Of a stretch of DNA of 64,000 nt, positions 43,401-52,169 are shown piece by piece (positions within the stretch are counted from its first letter, which is position 1; each line of letters opens with the position of its first letter). This DNA is from PVC group bacterium (GTDB lineage: Bacteria; Verrucomicrobiota; Kiritimatiellia; CAIKKV01; CAITUY01). The notes beneath the pieces were generated by a model. That model was given only the letters and a program-made list of their open reading frames with translations, ran no database searches and was not told the DNA's origin. The DNA is taken from positions 1-64,000 of the forward strand of contig CAMBRF010000018.1 in assembly GCA_945870225.1 (NCBI GenBank), written 5' to 3'. Made by a program: the position numbers and the translations under genes.

Positions 43401-44472
43401 GTGGACGGGGCGGATGACCTGGACCCGCGAAGTTGAAGATTACTTCGTCTGGATCATCAACGAGTATCTCAAGCGGGGGATCATCGATGGCATTTATATC
43501 GATGATGTCTCGTTCAGTTCCACCCGGGATCTGGGTACCGCCGCTTACATGACGGACGACGGCAACGTCCAGCCGGGGTTCAGTTCAATGGGTTTTCGCC
43601 GATTCCTGAAGCGGCTTTGGGTGGTATTTGAGAAGAGCGGGAAACGCCCGATTATTCTCCCGCACATGACCTACTGTTTTGAAATGCCGGCGCTGTCCTT
43701 TGCGGAATGCACGGTCAACGGGGAAGACCGGGACATCGCGCCGTTCGCCGGTTACACCTATCCCCAGATCTGGTCCAAGGAAGAAGTGCGGGTCATGGGC
43801 AGCTCGGAGAAATGGGGGTTTGTCACCTTCTGGAAGCCAGGCGTCCGGGCTGATTTTGATTACCGGAAAGATTCGGCGGCCCGTCTCTGGATCTATACGC
43901 AATCGCGCGCGATGCATGCGCTGATGATGCAGCATGACTACTGGTATCTCTGGATGTGGCCGACGGCCAATGGCATTCGCCCGGTTCTCGCGAAATTCGG
44001 GATTGACGATCCAACTGTCCGATTCGTGCCCTATTGGAACCAGGAAGGGAAAGCCGAGGTCTCGGATAAAAACATGCTGTTGTCCCTTTGGACCAAGGAG
44101 AAGTCGGCCCTGGTCATGGTGAGCAACCTCTCAGGGAATGAGCAGGAGGTGACCCTCACCGTTGATCCCAGGAAGATATTCGGACCGGATGCGCCGGCGC
44201 GGGTGATCTGGACCGATGTCGATACCGGGCTCAATCCGCCCTCCACATTGGCCGCGTCCCAGAATGACATCAAGCAGGCGGAGGATAAAATGCGGGCGCT
44301 GGATGTCTCCGACCTTAACACGCCGCAGGACAACGCTGTGGATGTGCTGATGCAGAACCTTGAGACGGGCGGCAAGCCGGTGGATAAATTGCTGCTCCGA
44401 CCGGTTGGAAATCAGGCCCGCGTGGTGGTTAGAAAATTTGATTATCGCCTGATGGTCGTTCGCCCGGAATAA
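40456..44472 (+). CDS. Secreted double-LamG, TIM-barrel hydrolase-like protein (1338 residues)
   Basis: A very large secreted protein. Signal peptide: MKKSILYAGLVSFVFALNVG with cleavage near ATAA. First LamG/concanavalin-like domain about residues 100-275 (CTLDFWVYPEADAPDA, PAGQWTHIALVL, FKGRLDVVRFSSVERL). Second about residues 330-520 (GTLEFWFKPQNWDNFY, QPGKWTHVVCSWDGKSSTVY, VDELRVYPWAFTPEEAN). Then a beta-sandwich around 640-800 with CPMVWIGDDKRGLSFF, and a TIM-barrel-like part around 900-1180 (SPVMFYIDCAWPQM, GIIDGIYIDDVSFSS). It resembles DUF6067/GH123-like proteins of PVC bacteria. The TIM barrel acids FYID and IYIDD are candidates for catalysis. Substrate unknown. Confidence 0.75.
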   Translation: MKKSILYAGLVSFVFALNVGPACLPATAADPVPPAYEAFWIKPPTNDGYTVFLWQFDKPAALPEAELGTQISELISPTTPEGESITAGTALDERKDVGFVLKGDAALDDKGRFGLGLRLGGRGWVESEHVNVQKAMATLGACTLDFWVYPEADAPDALLFGVPPVKNYTTLALSRQRDGHITLKGASGVLIDHPLPVPAGQWTHIALVLSSQIPSQLRVNGIPAYLPKEINPGMIAQIISFSGATLFLGGGPWQADGFKGRLDVVRFSSVERLFYQRLETTLCDAAGVRPVESGLPWFARTKAPNVYCSFDSTAKPDVFSGFRAEGVSAPSVLAEGVRGKAFNLGVPAATNFALTGQSVLPLERGTLEFWFKPQNWDNFYVGNKFGSNVKWLTLLRFAPRGSPAEKRLRSLSFAQGRSSASVGSPWVEFQPGKWTHVVCSWDGKSSTVYLDGKPQSIDQANWNGPLTQQDQKDYEAWLKASGGKDDGTYQLTFLPSETLVDELRVYPWAFTPEEANNAHVRYYPDGKSKLMEVPRLVASTSYDFYQKGFKFFVSCQPVNDIEPVAVTARLVQRGVAKPLVDVAKLTLDASLKAGWGAPVPLDYQPYELQISSLSADGKVLQTLNYDLNRKPPEWWQNDLGKDAIVPKPWTPIVVDGSTVKVWGREFGLGGGGLVTGVVSAAAQLLAAPPRLSGRVNGSAVQMEGGASTMVSQSPELAEWKGELRGGSLRAEVKASLEYDGLLYYTVTLKPAEGASVDVESLTLDFPLKRETATQFIVNGGGHKFRNSWVARFIPEGSNTVWHSGQAPWHKGVAYGNFCPMVWIGDDKRGLSFFGENDKGWTPGGSLPAQEIIRNGQDVIYRMNIISKPVKVTEGRTFTFVLHPTPTKALPSDWRTLGARGTGGTRTGRDTVDAFLGYTLTAPSSMYNAGITFQMEPVSWEDARINAANLKKVGGGSSPVMFYIDCAWPQMGPSMAEFKSTLWWTGRMTWTREVEDYFVWIINEYLKRGIIDGIYIDDVSFSSTRDLGTAAYMTDDGNVQPGFSSMGFRRFLKRLWVVFEKSGKRPIILPHMTYCFEMPALSFAECTVNGEDRDIAPFAGYTYPQIWSKEEVRVMGSSEKWGFVTFWKPGVRADFDYRKDSAARLWIYTQSRAMHALMMQHDYWYLWMWPTANGIRPVLAKFGIDDPTVRFVPYWNQEGKAEVSDKNMLLSLWTKEKSALVMVSNLSGNEQEVTLTVDPRKIFGPDAPARVIWTDVDTGLNPPSTLAASQNDIKQAEDKMRALDVSDLNTPQDNAVDVLMQNLETGGKPVDKLLLRPVGNQARVVVRKFDYRLMVVRPE

Positions 44473-44477
44473 GCACG

Positions 44478-46958
44478 ATGGTTGCTACAGTCAAACCCTG
44501 GACCCGCTGGTGGTGGATGGGCAGTGCGGTGGACGAAAAGGGTATCACCGCCCATCTTCAGGCCTATGCCGCTGCCGGAATAGGCGGGGTGGAGATCACG
44601 CCTATCTATGGCGTCCCTTCGCAAGCCTCAGACTGGGTCCCCTTCCTTTCTGAGCGTTGGATGCAATTGCTTTCATTTGCCACGGCGGAATGTGCGCGGT
44701 TGGAAATGGGGTGTGATCTGGATCTGGGGAGTGGCTGGCCTTGGGGCGGACCGATGATCTCCTCTGAACAGGCCCCTAAGCGGGTGGAGTTTTCAGTCAC
44801 GCCCTCCGGTGTGCTCATGAGTGTCCTGCCCACCGGTCAGCAGGTTAAACGGGCGGCCCCCGGCGGTGAAGGTAATGTCATGTGTCCCTACAGCCGCTCC
44901 GCCCTGGATGCTTATCTGGCCGTATATGATGACCTTTTCGCCCGCTTCCCCGGGGCGCGGCCACGCAGCTTCTTTTATGATTCCTTCGAAGTCTTTGGCG
45001 CCTTTTACAGTCATGACCTGCCGGCCAAATTTAAGGAAGTTAATGGATATCCCCTCGCCGAGCGACTGCAGGAACTGGCAGGGGAGGGGGGTGATCCCGC
45101 AGCCATCCAGCGTGTGCGCGCCGATTACCGGTATGCGCTGCACCGCTGTCTGCTGGATGGCTCCATCAAGCCCTGGGTGAAGCATTCCAATGAGAAGGGC
45201 GTCCTGTGCCGCTACCAGGCCCATGGAGCGCCGGGCAATCTGTTGGATCTGTATGCCGCCTCCAACATTCCCGAAACCGAAGTATTTGGCACCAGTACAG
45301 TGATAAAATGTACCCCGCTGCCGGCTGATTCTTTGCCGTTACCGCCGGAATACCAATTGGTCAACCGCCTGGCGTCATCGGCCGCACATCTCAGCGGGAA
45401 AGCGCTGGCTTCCTCCGAGACCTTCACCTGGCACCGGGAACATTTCCAGGGAACTCTCGAAGACATGAAATACGAGACGGATCTGTTGTGGACCACGGGG
45501 ATTAATCACCTGTTCTTCCACGGTTCCACCTATAGTCCGCCGGACGCCCCCTGGCCGGGTTGGCTCTTCTACGCGTCAACGCATGTTGATATTGCCGATC
45601 CCTTGTGGCAGAACCTGCCTGCCTTCAATGCCTATGTCGCCGAAGTCCAGGCGGTCCTGCAGGCGGGACGCCCGTCCAATGATCTGCTGGTTTATGTGCC
45701 TTGGTTTGACCTGTTTGCCATGGAAAGCGACTCCCTGCTTCACCAGTTTACTGTGCATGCCCACACAGGGGAATGGGTCGCCGCGCATGACTGGGGCCGC
45801 TGGTCGCAGCAGCTGCAAGATGCGGGATACGGGCTGGATTTTGTGTCGGACGATCTTCTGGCGGGGTGCGAGTTGAAGGAGGGCTGGCTTGAAAAATGCG
45901 GCAACCGCTGGAAAGCCATTGTGATCCCGCCATGCCGGTTCATGCCCGTCAGCACGTTGGAAAAACTCATTCAGCTTGCCGGCGCCGGCCTGCCTGTGAT
46001 CATGGGGGCGCCCCCTGCCGCCTCCGCCCCGGGAATGCGCGGATTGGAAGCTGGGGAAGCGGCCTCGTTTTCAGCGGCCATGAACCGGCTGCTCGAGCTG
46101 GCCCGGCAGGAGCCTGTGGACTGTCTAGGGGAACGCTTGACCTCCCTCGGAATTAAACCGGTCTATTCCGCCGGGATTCCCCTCCGTGTCATTCGCCGGG
46201 AGAATCCGGAGGGAGAGGCGTGGTTCATCACCAATCTTTCCGATAGGTCGCTCCATGGGCCGATCCGCCTGCGGACTCGCCAGAGGACGGAGTCCGTTAC
46301 GGTGAAGGATGTCGTGTCGGGAAGATGCGGGCGGTTGTCGTGTCAAGGAAATGAGTTCTGTGCCGCGGTCCACTTGCTGCCAGGCCAGTCCCTGCTTGTC
46401 CGGCCGCCCCTCCCCGGCGAAGCCTCGTTACCCATCTGGCGCGACTTTGCTCCCGATTCTTCCGGTGTCGAGTTTGACGGGTTGGTCCGGGTGGAGTTTA
46501 TATCCGGCGGCCCGGCTCTGCCGTCCGCCTATACGACGGATCAGATCAGCCTATGGACCGGGCAGATCGGGCAGGCGTATCGTGATTTTTCCGGTACGGC
46601 GCGTTATTCGTTCAAGATTCATTGGGACGGTCGGTCTGTGGATGAGGTGCTTTTGTCATTTGGGCGCGTCAGTGCTTCCGCCCGGGTGTACGTTAACGGG
46701 GCTTTCGCCGGGACGATCTGGTGCAAGCCGTACGAAGTCCGGGTTGGCGCTTTTCTGAAGGCGGGAACCAACATGATCGAGGTCGACGTGACGAACACGG
46801 CGGCCAACCGCATCTCCGCCATGGACCGCGCCGGGACGGAGTGGAAGATCTTCGGGGATATCAATTTCGTGAACATGCATTACCAGGCCTTTGATGCCGC
46901 AAAGTGGGAGACGACGCCTTCCGGCATCGGCGGACCTGTGCGACTGATTACCTGGTAA
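44478..46958 (+). CDS. GH106-like alpha-L-rhamnosidase
   Basis: An 826-residue protein with the GH106 N-terminal block TRWWWMGSAVDEKGI and GIGGVEITPIYG, then GCDLDLGSGWPWGG, FFYDSFEVFGAFYS and a C-terminal galactose-binding-like beta-sandwich (VDEVLLSFGRVSASARVYVN, TIWCKPYEVRVGAFLKAGTN). It would remove alpha-L-rhamnose from polysaccharides such as rhamnogalacturonan. No signal peptide is visible from ATG 44478, unusual for a family that is often exported, so it may act on imported oligosaccharides. It starts six bases after the preceding gene's stop. Confidence 0.85.
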   Translation: MVATVKPWTRWWWMGSAVDEKGITAHLQAYAAAGIGGVEITPIYGVPSQASDWVPFLSERWMQLLSFATAECARLEMGCDLDLGSGWPWGGPMISSEQAPKRVEFSVTPSGVLMSVLPTGQQVKRAAPGGEGNVMCPYSRSALDAYLAVYDDLFARFPGARPRSFFYDSFEVFGAFYSHDLPAKFKEVNGYPLAERLQELAGEGGDPAAIQRVRADYRYALHRCLLDGSIKPWVKHSNEKGVLCRYQAHGAPGNLLDLYAASNIPETEVFGTSTVIKCTPLPADSLPLPPEYQLVNRLASSAAHLSGKALASSETFTWHREHFQGTLEDMKYETDLLWTTGINHLFFHGSTYSPPDAPWPGWLFYASTHVDIADPLWQNLPAFNAYVAEVQAVLQAGRPSNDLLVYVPWFDLFAMESDSLLHQFTVHAHTGEWVAAHDWGRWSQQLQDAGYGLDFVSDDLLAGCELKEGWLEKCGNRWKAIVIPPCRFMPVSTLEKLIQLAGAGLPVIMGAPPAASAPGMRGLEAGEAASFSAAMNRLLELARQEPVDCLGERLTSLGIKPVYSAGIPLRVIRRENPEGEAWFITNLSDRSLHGPIRLRTRQRTESVTVKDVVSGRCGRLSCQGNEFCAAVHLLPGQSLLVRPPLPGEASLPIWRDFAPDSSGVEFDGLVRVEFISGGPALPSAYTTDQISLWTGQIGQAYRDFSGTARYSFKIHWDGRSVDEVLLSFGRVSASARVYVNGAFAGTIWCKPYEVRVGAFLKAGTNMIEVDVTNTAANRISAMDRAGTEWKIFGDINFVNMHYQAFDAAKWETTPSGIGGPVRLITW

Positions 46959-46985
46959 CAGGCGATTGAAACAGGGAGTGCTGTC

Positions 46986-47759
46986 CTACAGCGCCTCGTC
47001 CCAGTGGGCGGTGCGGAACGGTTCGGCATAGCGGACGCCGATCCGGCGCCCCCACGCAGCCGCCCGGTTGGCTACAATTTCCCGGCGGCGCGCCGTCATC
47101 TGGCTGGCATGGCAGTTGCACAGGGTGAGCTTGGTTTCGAAAAATCCACTGATGTCCTCAATCATGTCGTAGCCGGGGTCGATCATACCGCCCGGCGAGC
47201 CGGTGCTGGGGCTCCAGAACCGCAGGGGGGCCCGGCGCAACGACGGGCGCAGTCGAAAAGCCTGCCAGACCAGCGCCGCCACGGCGTGGTGCTCGGGATC
47301 GATATCAAGGGGGGGCTGCGTCAGGACAAGATCCGGCTGGAGACTTTCCAGAAGGCCTGCCATGCGTCCGACATGTTCCGGTTCCGTGCTGGCAATCAGA
47401 ATTTCGGGATGACCAGCAATTCCTTCCGGTGCCGGTTCGGCGGGTTCATACCCGATGCTGATCTCGCGTTCGCCGTTCCAGTAATGGCGTTGGTTATAGC
47501 CAAGGTAATGGACTTTGGCCCCGACCCGTGCGGCGGCAGCCTCCTGCTCGCGGTTGCGAACCCGGCTGGTTTCCGCGGGGCCGAACCGGCGCTTTGCGCC
47601 CTCATCCCCATTTTCAGGAATCAGGAATCCCGAGCAGTTATTGGTGGTCATAACCACATGAACCTGCCCGCCGTCAGCGGCCCACTTGGCCATGAATCCG
47701 CCGGCATTCAGTTCCGCATCGTCGGCGTGAGCGGCCACAGCCACAAGGACTTTTTTCAT
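46986..47759 (-). CDS. PIG-L family deacetylase
   Basis: A 257-residue LmbE/PIG-L protein. The zinc motif is VAAHADDAELNAGGFMAKW (AHxDD with Ala where Pro is usual), with the third ligand in IDPEHHAVAALVW. Members remove N-acetyl groups from GlcNAc-type sugars (GlcNAc-PI, mycothiol, teicoplanin precursors). Its place next to a rhamnosidase, on the other strand and convergent to it, suggests a role in amino-sugar handling, but no substrate can be read from the sequence. Confidence 0.88.
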   Translation of the reverse strand: MKKVLVAVAAHADDAELNAGGFMAKWAADGGQVHVVMTTNNCSGFLIPENGDEGAKRRFGPAETSRVRNREQEAAAARVGAKVHYLGYNQRHYWNGEREISIGYEPAEPAPEGIAGHPEILIASTEPEHVGRMAGLLESLQPDLVLTQPPLDIDPEHHAVAALVWQAFRLRPSLRRAPLRFWSPSTGSPGGMIDPGYDMIEDISGFFETKLTLCNCHASQMTARRREIVANRAAAWGRRIGVRYAEPFRTAHWDEAL

Positions 47760-48037
47760 ACTGTCTCCCTTTCGGACGATTGCCCGCCTGCAATAATCTC
47801 GACGGACCGAGCCGAAATTCAGTCCGGCAAATAGCAGCCTTACGGGTTTGAAACAAGCTTATAAAGGCAGGGAGGACGCATCAAATGATTCAGCAACGCG
47901 GGGATGATTGACAGGATTTGCAGGATGTTAGGAATGATGAGATAAGGATCTCTCGCGTATCCCCGATCATTTTGCTGATAATGTTGCCTCCGGGTGATCT
48001 TTTGCCTAACTTGGGGTGTCGCATTGGAAGGAATAAG

Positions 48038-49714
48038 ATGAACAGGAAAAGAAGCCAGAGCGGAGCGAACGCTAATTTTGAGACCCGGAAAGCGGAGTAC
48101 GGGCGACGCATGGCGCGGGCGGCGGCGCTCCGGATCGGAAAGACCCGATTCGTTCGCCGCGAATGCGCGGTGGAGCTGTTTCACGCCGTCATTTGCAAAG
48201 GAGATCGTGTTTGCCTGGAGGGTGACAACCAGAAGCAGGCTGATTTTCTGGCGAAGGAGTTGCTGAAGGTCGACCCTGGGCGGATCAGCGGACTGCATAT
48301 GGTGCAGTCCTCCATTGTGCTACCGGAACATGTGGAGCTGTTTCGCCGGGGTATTGCCGAAAAACTCGACTTTGCCTTTTCCGGTCCGCAGGCCAGAGCG
48401 TTGTATGAGGCGGTTGCGGCGCGGCAGGCCCGGATCGGGGCGATCCACACCTACCTGGAGTTGTACGGTCGGTATTTTTTGGATTTGTTCCCGCAGGTCA
48501 GCCTGGTGGCCGCCGATTCCTGCGACGCGCGCGGGAACCTCTTTACGGGGTTTAACACCGAGGACACCCCGACGATTTGTGAAGCCACACGCTGTAAACA
48601 CGGGATCGTCATCGCCCAGGTGAAACGGCGGCAGACCGTGTTGCCGCGCGTGGATATTCCCGCCGATCAGGTCGATTTCATTATAGAGACCGGCGAGGAC
48701 TATTTCATCCAACCGCTCTTCACGCGCGATCCCGCCGCCATCACGCCCAACCAGATTCTCATGGCCATGATGGCGCTGAAAGGAATCTACGCGGAGTACG
48801 GGGTGCAGTCGCTGAATCACGGGCTGGGATTCTCAACAGCGGCGATCGAACTGCTGCTGCCCACCTACGGGCGCGAGCTTGGGTTGCGGGGGAAATGCTG
48901 CACACACTGGGTGCTTAATCCGCATCCGACCCTGATTCCGGCCATTGAGGCGGGATTCGTGCAACAGGTGTATGCTTTTGGCGGCGAGCCTGGCATGGAA
49001 GATTACGTCAGGGCTCGTAGCGATGTCTTCAGTTGCGGGGCGGATGGCGAGCCGCGCACAAATCGGTGCAACGCGCACATCGCCGGCCTCTATGCGATCG
49101 ACATGTTTTGCGGGGCCACTCTTCAGATGGACCGGTTCGGGAATAGTTCCACTACCATTAAGGGGATGATCGCCGGCTTTGGCGGGGCTCCCAATCTCGG
49201 CGGCACCCCTCCGGGGCGCCGCCACATCACCGAATCCTTCCGCAAAGCGGGAACCCTGCGGGAGAACGCTTTCTACGGGCGAAAATTGGTGGTCCAGATT
49301 ACCCCCACCGTCAGCGAGAAGAAGGGAATCCCGGTATTCGTGAATGAGCTTGATGCCTCCGCCCTGGCACAGGAGGGGCTTTTTGACGTGCCTCCGATCA
49401 TGATTACCGGAGACGAGATCACGCACATTGTTACCGAGGAGGGCATCGCCAACCTGATCCGCTGTCCCGACCTGCCCACGCGAATGCAGGCGATTGCCGC
49501 AGTGGCGGGGGACACCCCGGTCGGGCGGAGTGCCAAGCCCCCGGTGGTTCGCAAGTTGCGCCGTTGCGGAATCGTGAGCACGTCCGAGGACCTTGGGATC
49601 GATCCTCGGCACGCGCAGCGGTCCCTGTTGGCCGCACAGAATCTTGATGATCTGGTGCGGATTTCGGGCGGGCTCTACCACATCCCCGCATCCCTGCAGA
49701 GGTCAGGGCGTTAA
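48038..49714 (+). CDS. mdcA: Malonate decarboxylase alpha subunit-like acyltransferase (MdcA)
   Basis: A 558-residue protein with the MdcA pattern through its length: KGDRVCLEGDNQKQADFLAK, IGAIHTYLELYGRYFLDL, FTGFNTEDTPTI, RVDIPADQVDFII, PLFTRDPAAITPNQILMAMM, YGVQSLNHGLGFSTAAIELL and TLIPAIEAGFVQQVYAFG. MdcA swaps malonate for acetate on the acyl carrier protein of malonate decarboxylase. The other subunits (MdcB to MdcE, MdcG, MdcH) are absent here, so it is an orphan and may serve another acyl-transfer role. GAAGGAA precedes ATG 48038. Start upstream (47918) is rejected as it has no ribosome site. The 277 bases before it hold no gene. Confidence 0.88.
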   Translation: MNRKRSQSGANANFETRKAEYGRRMARAAALRIGKTRFVRRECAVELFHAVICKGDRVCLEGDNQKQADFLAKELLKVDPGRISGLHMVQSSIVLPEHVELFRRGIAEKLDFAFSGPQARALYEAVAARQARIGAIHTYLELYGRYFLDLFPQVSLVAADSCDARGNLFTGFNTEDTPTICEATRCKHGIVIAQVKRRQTVLPRVDIPADQVDFIIETGEDYFIQPLFTRDPAAITPNQILMAMMALKGIYAEYGVQSLNHGLGFSTAAIELLLPTYGRELGLRGKCCTHWVLNPHPTLIPAIEAGFVQQVYAFGGEPGMEDYVRARSDVFSCGADGEPRTNRCNAHIAGLYAIDMFCGATLQMDRFGNSSTTIKGMIAGFGGAPNLGGTPPGRRHITESFRKAGTLRENAFYGRKLVVQITPTVSEKKGIPVFVNELDASALAQEGLFDVPPIMITGDEITHIVTEEGIANLIRCPDLPTRMQAIAAVAGDTPVGRSAKPPVVRKLRRCGIVSTSEDLGIDPRHAQRSLLAAQNLDDLVRISGGLYHIPASLQRSGR

Positions 49715-49758
49715 TCCGGCAAGGGTACGACCTTTTGCGAGGGTCCGGGGTGATTTCC

Positions 49759-50658
49759 TCAAGCCGTTGGGTTCTGGTGGGGCGGTTCCATTGAAACCGT
49801 GAGCGCCTCCCGATAGTCGCCGGGTGCGCGATGGCAAGTGGCGTCGAAAGCCGCGTAGAAACGGCTGAGGGAGGAGAAGCCAGCATCCATGGCAATATCG
49901 ACAATCTTCATGTTGGTGGTGGCCAGAAGCCGTTGTGCGTGTGAGATTCTCAGGCGGTTGAGATACGTGCGGAGGGAAATTCCGCATAAGCGGGAGAAGA
50001 GCGAACAGGCGTAATTCGGATGTAGCCCGCCGGCCTTGGCGATATCGGACAGGGTGAGCGGGTTGCGGTACTCGCGGGCCATCAGCCCAACCATGGCTTC
50101 GAGGCGCTCAGAGGGCCCGGCCGGGATTGGCGCCCTGTGCCGGCGCGAGGGGCTGGTTTCAGGGATAAACTGAAAAGCGAGCCGGCGTATCCGGGCTTCG
50201 ACCTCGAGCAGTACGATGGACCTGAGTTCGGGAAGGTTCTGCTCCAGGTCGTCCTTCCATTGCTTGATGGTCGCTCTTTCCGCTGAGAACTGCTCCTTGA
50301 TCGATTGCACCACCATTTTCCCGTTGAGTACGGCCTTGCTAAACGGGTCCGGCAACCGCCATTGAAGAAACCAAGCCAATGGAATATACATCCAATAACA
50401 GTGCGACCCTGCCTCGGCTTGAATCACCTGATGCGGCATGCCCGCCCAGAACAGGGTCAGTGTTTTATCTTCCATGGTGATCAGGCGATCATGCCAAAGA
50501 TAGGTGAGCCGGCCCTGGGTCAGGATATTGATCTCGATCTCGCTATGCCAGTGCGCCCGTTTCTGGGCATGGGGATAGCCTTCCCGGCAGGAAAATTCCT
50601 TGGTCTCAAAGGTGTAGAGATCCGGAACCTTGCGGGGCTCGTTTTTTCTGGAGATCAT
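49759..50658 (-). CDS. AraC family transcriptional regulator
   Basis: A 299-residue regulator. Residues about 25-105 form a cupin-type sugar-sensing domain (HAQKRAHWHSEIEINILTQG, LTLFWAGMPHQVIQAEAG); the C-terminal 110 residues are two helix-turn-helix units (YRNPLTLSDIAKAGGLHPNY, NLRISHAQRLLATTN-like NRLRISHAQRLLATTN, KIVDIAMDAGFSSLSRFYAA, then F...APGDYR). It resembles MelR/RhaS-type activators. It is divergent from a GH4 gene, and a direct repeat in the shared promoter region is a likely binding site. Confidence 0.92.
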   Translation of the reverse strand: MISRKNEPRKVPDLYTFETKEFSCREGYPHAQKRAHWHSEIEINILTQGRLTYLWHDRLITMEDKTLTLFWAGMPHQVIQAEAGSHCYWMYIPLAWFLQWRLPDPFSKAVLNGKMVVQSIKEQFSAERATIKQWKDDLEQNLPELRSIVLLEVEARIRRLAFQFIPETSPSRRHRAPIPAGPSERLEAMVGLMAREYRNPLTLSDIAKAGGLHPNYACSLFSRLCGISLRTYLNRLRISHAQRLLATTNMKIVDIAMDAGFSSLSRFYAAFDATCHRAPGDYREALTVSMEPPHQNPTA

Positions 50659-50699
50659 GGCTGTAAGTATAATCAGGAAGGCCTCCGATAGTCAAGGAT

Positions 50700-50723
50700 G
50701 CGCAAGGTGATTGCACAAGGTGA
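50700..50723. promoter_or_regulatory. Direct repeat, candidate AraC-family operator
   Basis: GCGCAAGGTGA (50700-50710) and GCACAAGGTGA (50713-50723) differ at one base and are 13 bases apart, close to the helical spacing used by AraC-type tandem half-sites. A weaker copy (AGTCAAGGATG) ends at 50700. It lies between the AraC-type regulator and the GH4 gene. Confidence 0.45.
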
Positions 50724-50795
50724 GCTTAATATTCGGGACTATTTTTCTAAAAAAGCGGGATGTTATTTTCCTGTGGCACAGATAGAGTGCGACGC

Positions 50796-52169
50796 ATGAA
50801 GATTGTCATCATTGGCGGCGGATCGTATTGCTGGACTCCAACCTTGTTCCGGGACCTTGTGTTGACCCCCGGCTTGGAAGGGGCGGACATTGTCCTGGAA
50901 GACATCAACCCGGGGCATTTGAAAGACCTGCATGCCTGCTGTCGCGCGATCCTGCGGCAACTGGGCAAGGAGCGGGAGTTCACGGTCAGTGCCACCCTGA
51001 ACGAGGCTCAGGCGCTGCGGGGAGCGGATTACGTCATTCTTACGATTACGACCGGCGGCTATGACGCGATGGCCAACGATCTGCGGATTCCCTACCGCTA
51101 CGGAATCTACCAGTCAGTGGGGGACACCGTGGGTCCCGGGGGTATATCGCGCTCACTCCGCAACATCCCGGTGGTGGTTGGGATTGCGAAGCAGATGGAA
51201 AAATATTGTCCCCAGGCCTGGCTGCTCAACATCACGAATCCCATGTCCACACTGACCCGCTGCGTGGGTCGGGAGACGAGTATCCGCTGCGTGGGCATCT
51301 GCCACGAGTTGTACGGCGCGTTACGTCATCTCCAGAAAATGGTTGGAGGCCAGGACTGGCGGAAAGACTTTGACTGCACAACGGTGGGGGTGAACCATCT
51401 CCCCTGGATCCTGTCGCTGAAATACAAGGGGCATGATGCGTTTCCCCTGATCCGCCGCAAGATGAAAAAGGAGATGAACTCCATCGTTCGGCACACAGGC
51501 GGCACCGTCATGGACAGCACCCTGGAAGGTACGAATGAGGTCAAATTTGCCCTGTTCGACGTTTTCGGGGCGTTGCCCGCTGCCAGTGACCGGCACCTAA
51601 TCGAATTCTTTCCCTACTTTTGCACGCGCGAGATGAAAAAAGGCGCGGCCGTGGGCGTTAAATTGACAACCATCGAGGAACGACGCGAAAAATTTACGCC
51701 CGGCTGGAAGAAAAACGTGCGCGATATTTCACGAGGCATCAAGACGGTGCCTGCCACCTTGTCGGAGGAAGCCACCTCCAAGGTGATTGCGGCGTTGTCG
51801 GGGGTACAGGAATGGCAGGATGTGGTGAACATTCCGAATGCGGGCCAGGTGGCGGAACTGCCTCTGGACGCCGTTGTGGAAACGATGGGGCTGGTGACAC
51901 GCGACCGCATTCATGGGCTTCCGGTGGGGCCTGTTCCGCCCGCCGTTCTGACTCAATTGCGGCGACACGTTACCAATCAGGAGTTGACGGTTGAATCCGC
52001 CATGAGAGGGGATCGGACCCTGGCACTGCAGGTCATGTTGAACGATCCGCTCTGCGGCTCCATTCGTCGTTTCCCCGATATGGCCAAAATGCTGGACGAA
52101 ATGTTGAAGGCCAATAGGGCTTGGTTGCCGCGATTTTTCAAACGCGGCTCTGCGACGAGGAGCACCTGA
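50796..52169 (+). CDS. GH4 family NAD-dependent alpha-glycosidase
   Basis: A 457-residue GH4 protein, the family of NAD- and metal-dependent alpha-glucosidases, alpha-galactosidases and alpha-galacturonidases. NAD loop MKIVIIGGGSYCWTPTLFRD, DYVILTITTGGYDAMA, LLNITNPMSTLTRCVGR, metal-binding Cys/His in GICHELYGALRH and GVNHLPWILSLKY. Substrate cannot be told between galactose, glucose and galacturonate forms. Cytoplasmic. ATG 50796; the stop TGA shares its last base with the ATG of the next gene, so the two are coupled. Confidence 0.92.
   Translation: MKIVIIGGGSYCWTPTLFRDLVLTPGLEGADIVLEDINPGHLKDLHACCRAILRQLGKEREFTVSATLNEAQALRGADYVILTITTGGYDAMANDLRIPYRYGIYQSVGDTVGPGGISRSLRNIPVVVGIAKQMEKYCPQAWLLNITNPMSTLTRCVGRETSIRCVGICHELYGALRHLQKMVGGQDWRKDFDCTTVGVNHLPWILSLKYKGHDAFPLIRRKMKKEMNSIVRHTGGTVMDSTLEGTNEVKFALFDVFGALPAASDRHLIEFFPYFCTREMKKGAAVGVKLTTIEERREKFTPGWKKNVRDISRGIKTVPATLSEEATSKVIAALSGVQEWQDVVNIPNAGQVAELPLDAVVETMGLVTRDRIHGLPVGPVPPAVLTQLRRHVTNQELTVESAMRGDRTLALQVMLNDPLCGSIRRFPDMAKMLDEMLKANRAWLPRFFKRGSATRST

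Noticed and set aside
47909-47932. GACAGGATTTGCAGGATG motif before mdcA as a regulatory element or repeat
   Set aside because: Similar short strings are widespread in bacterial gaps and there is no second copy in the window that would support a function.
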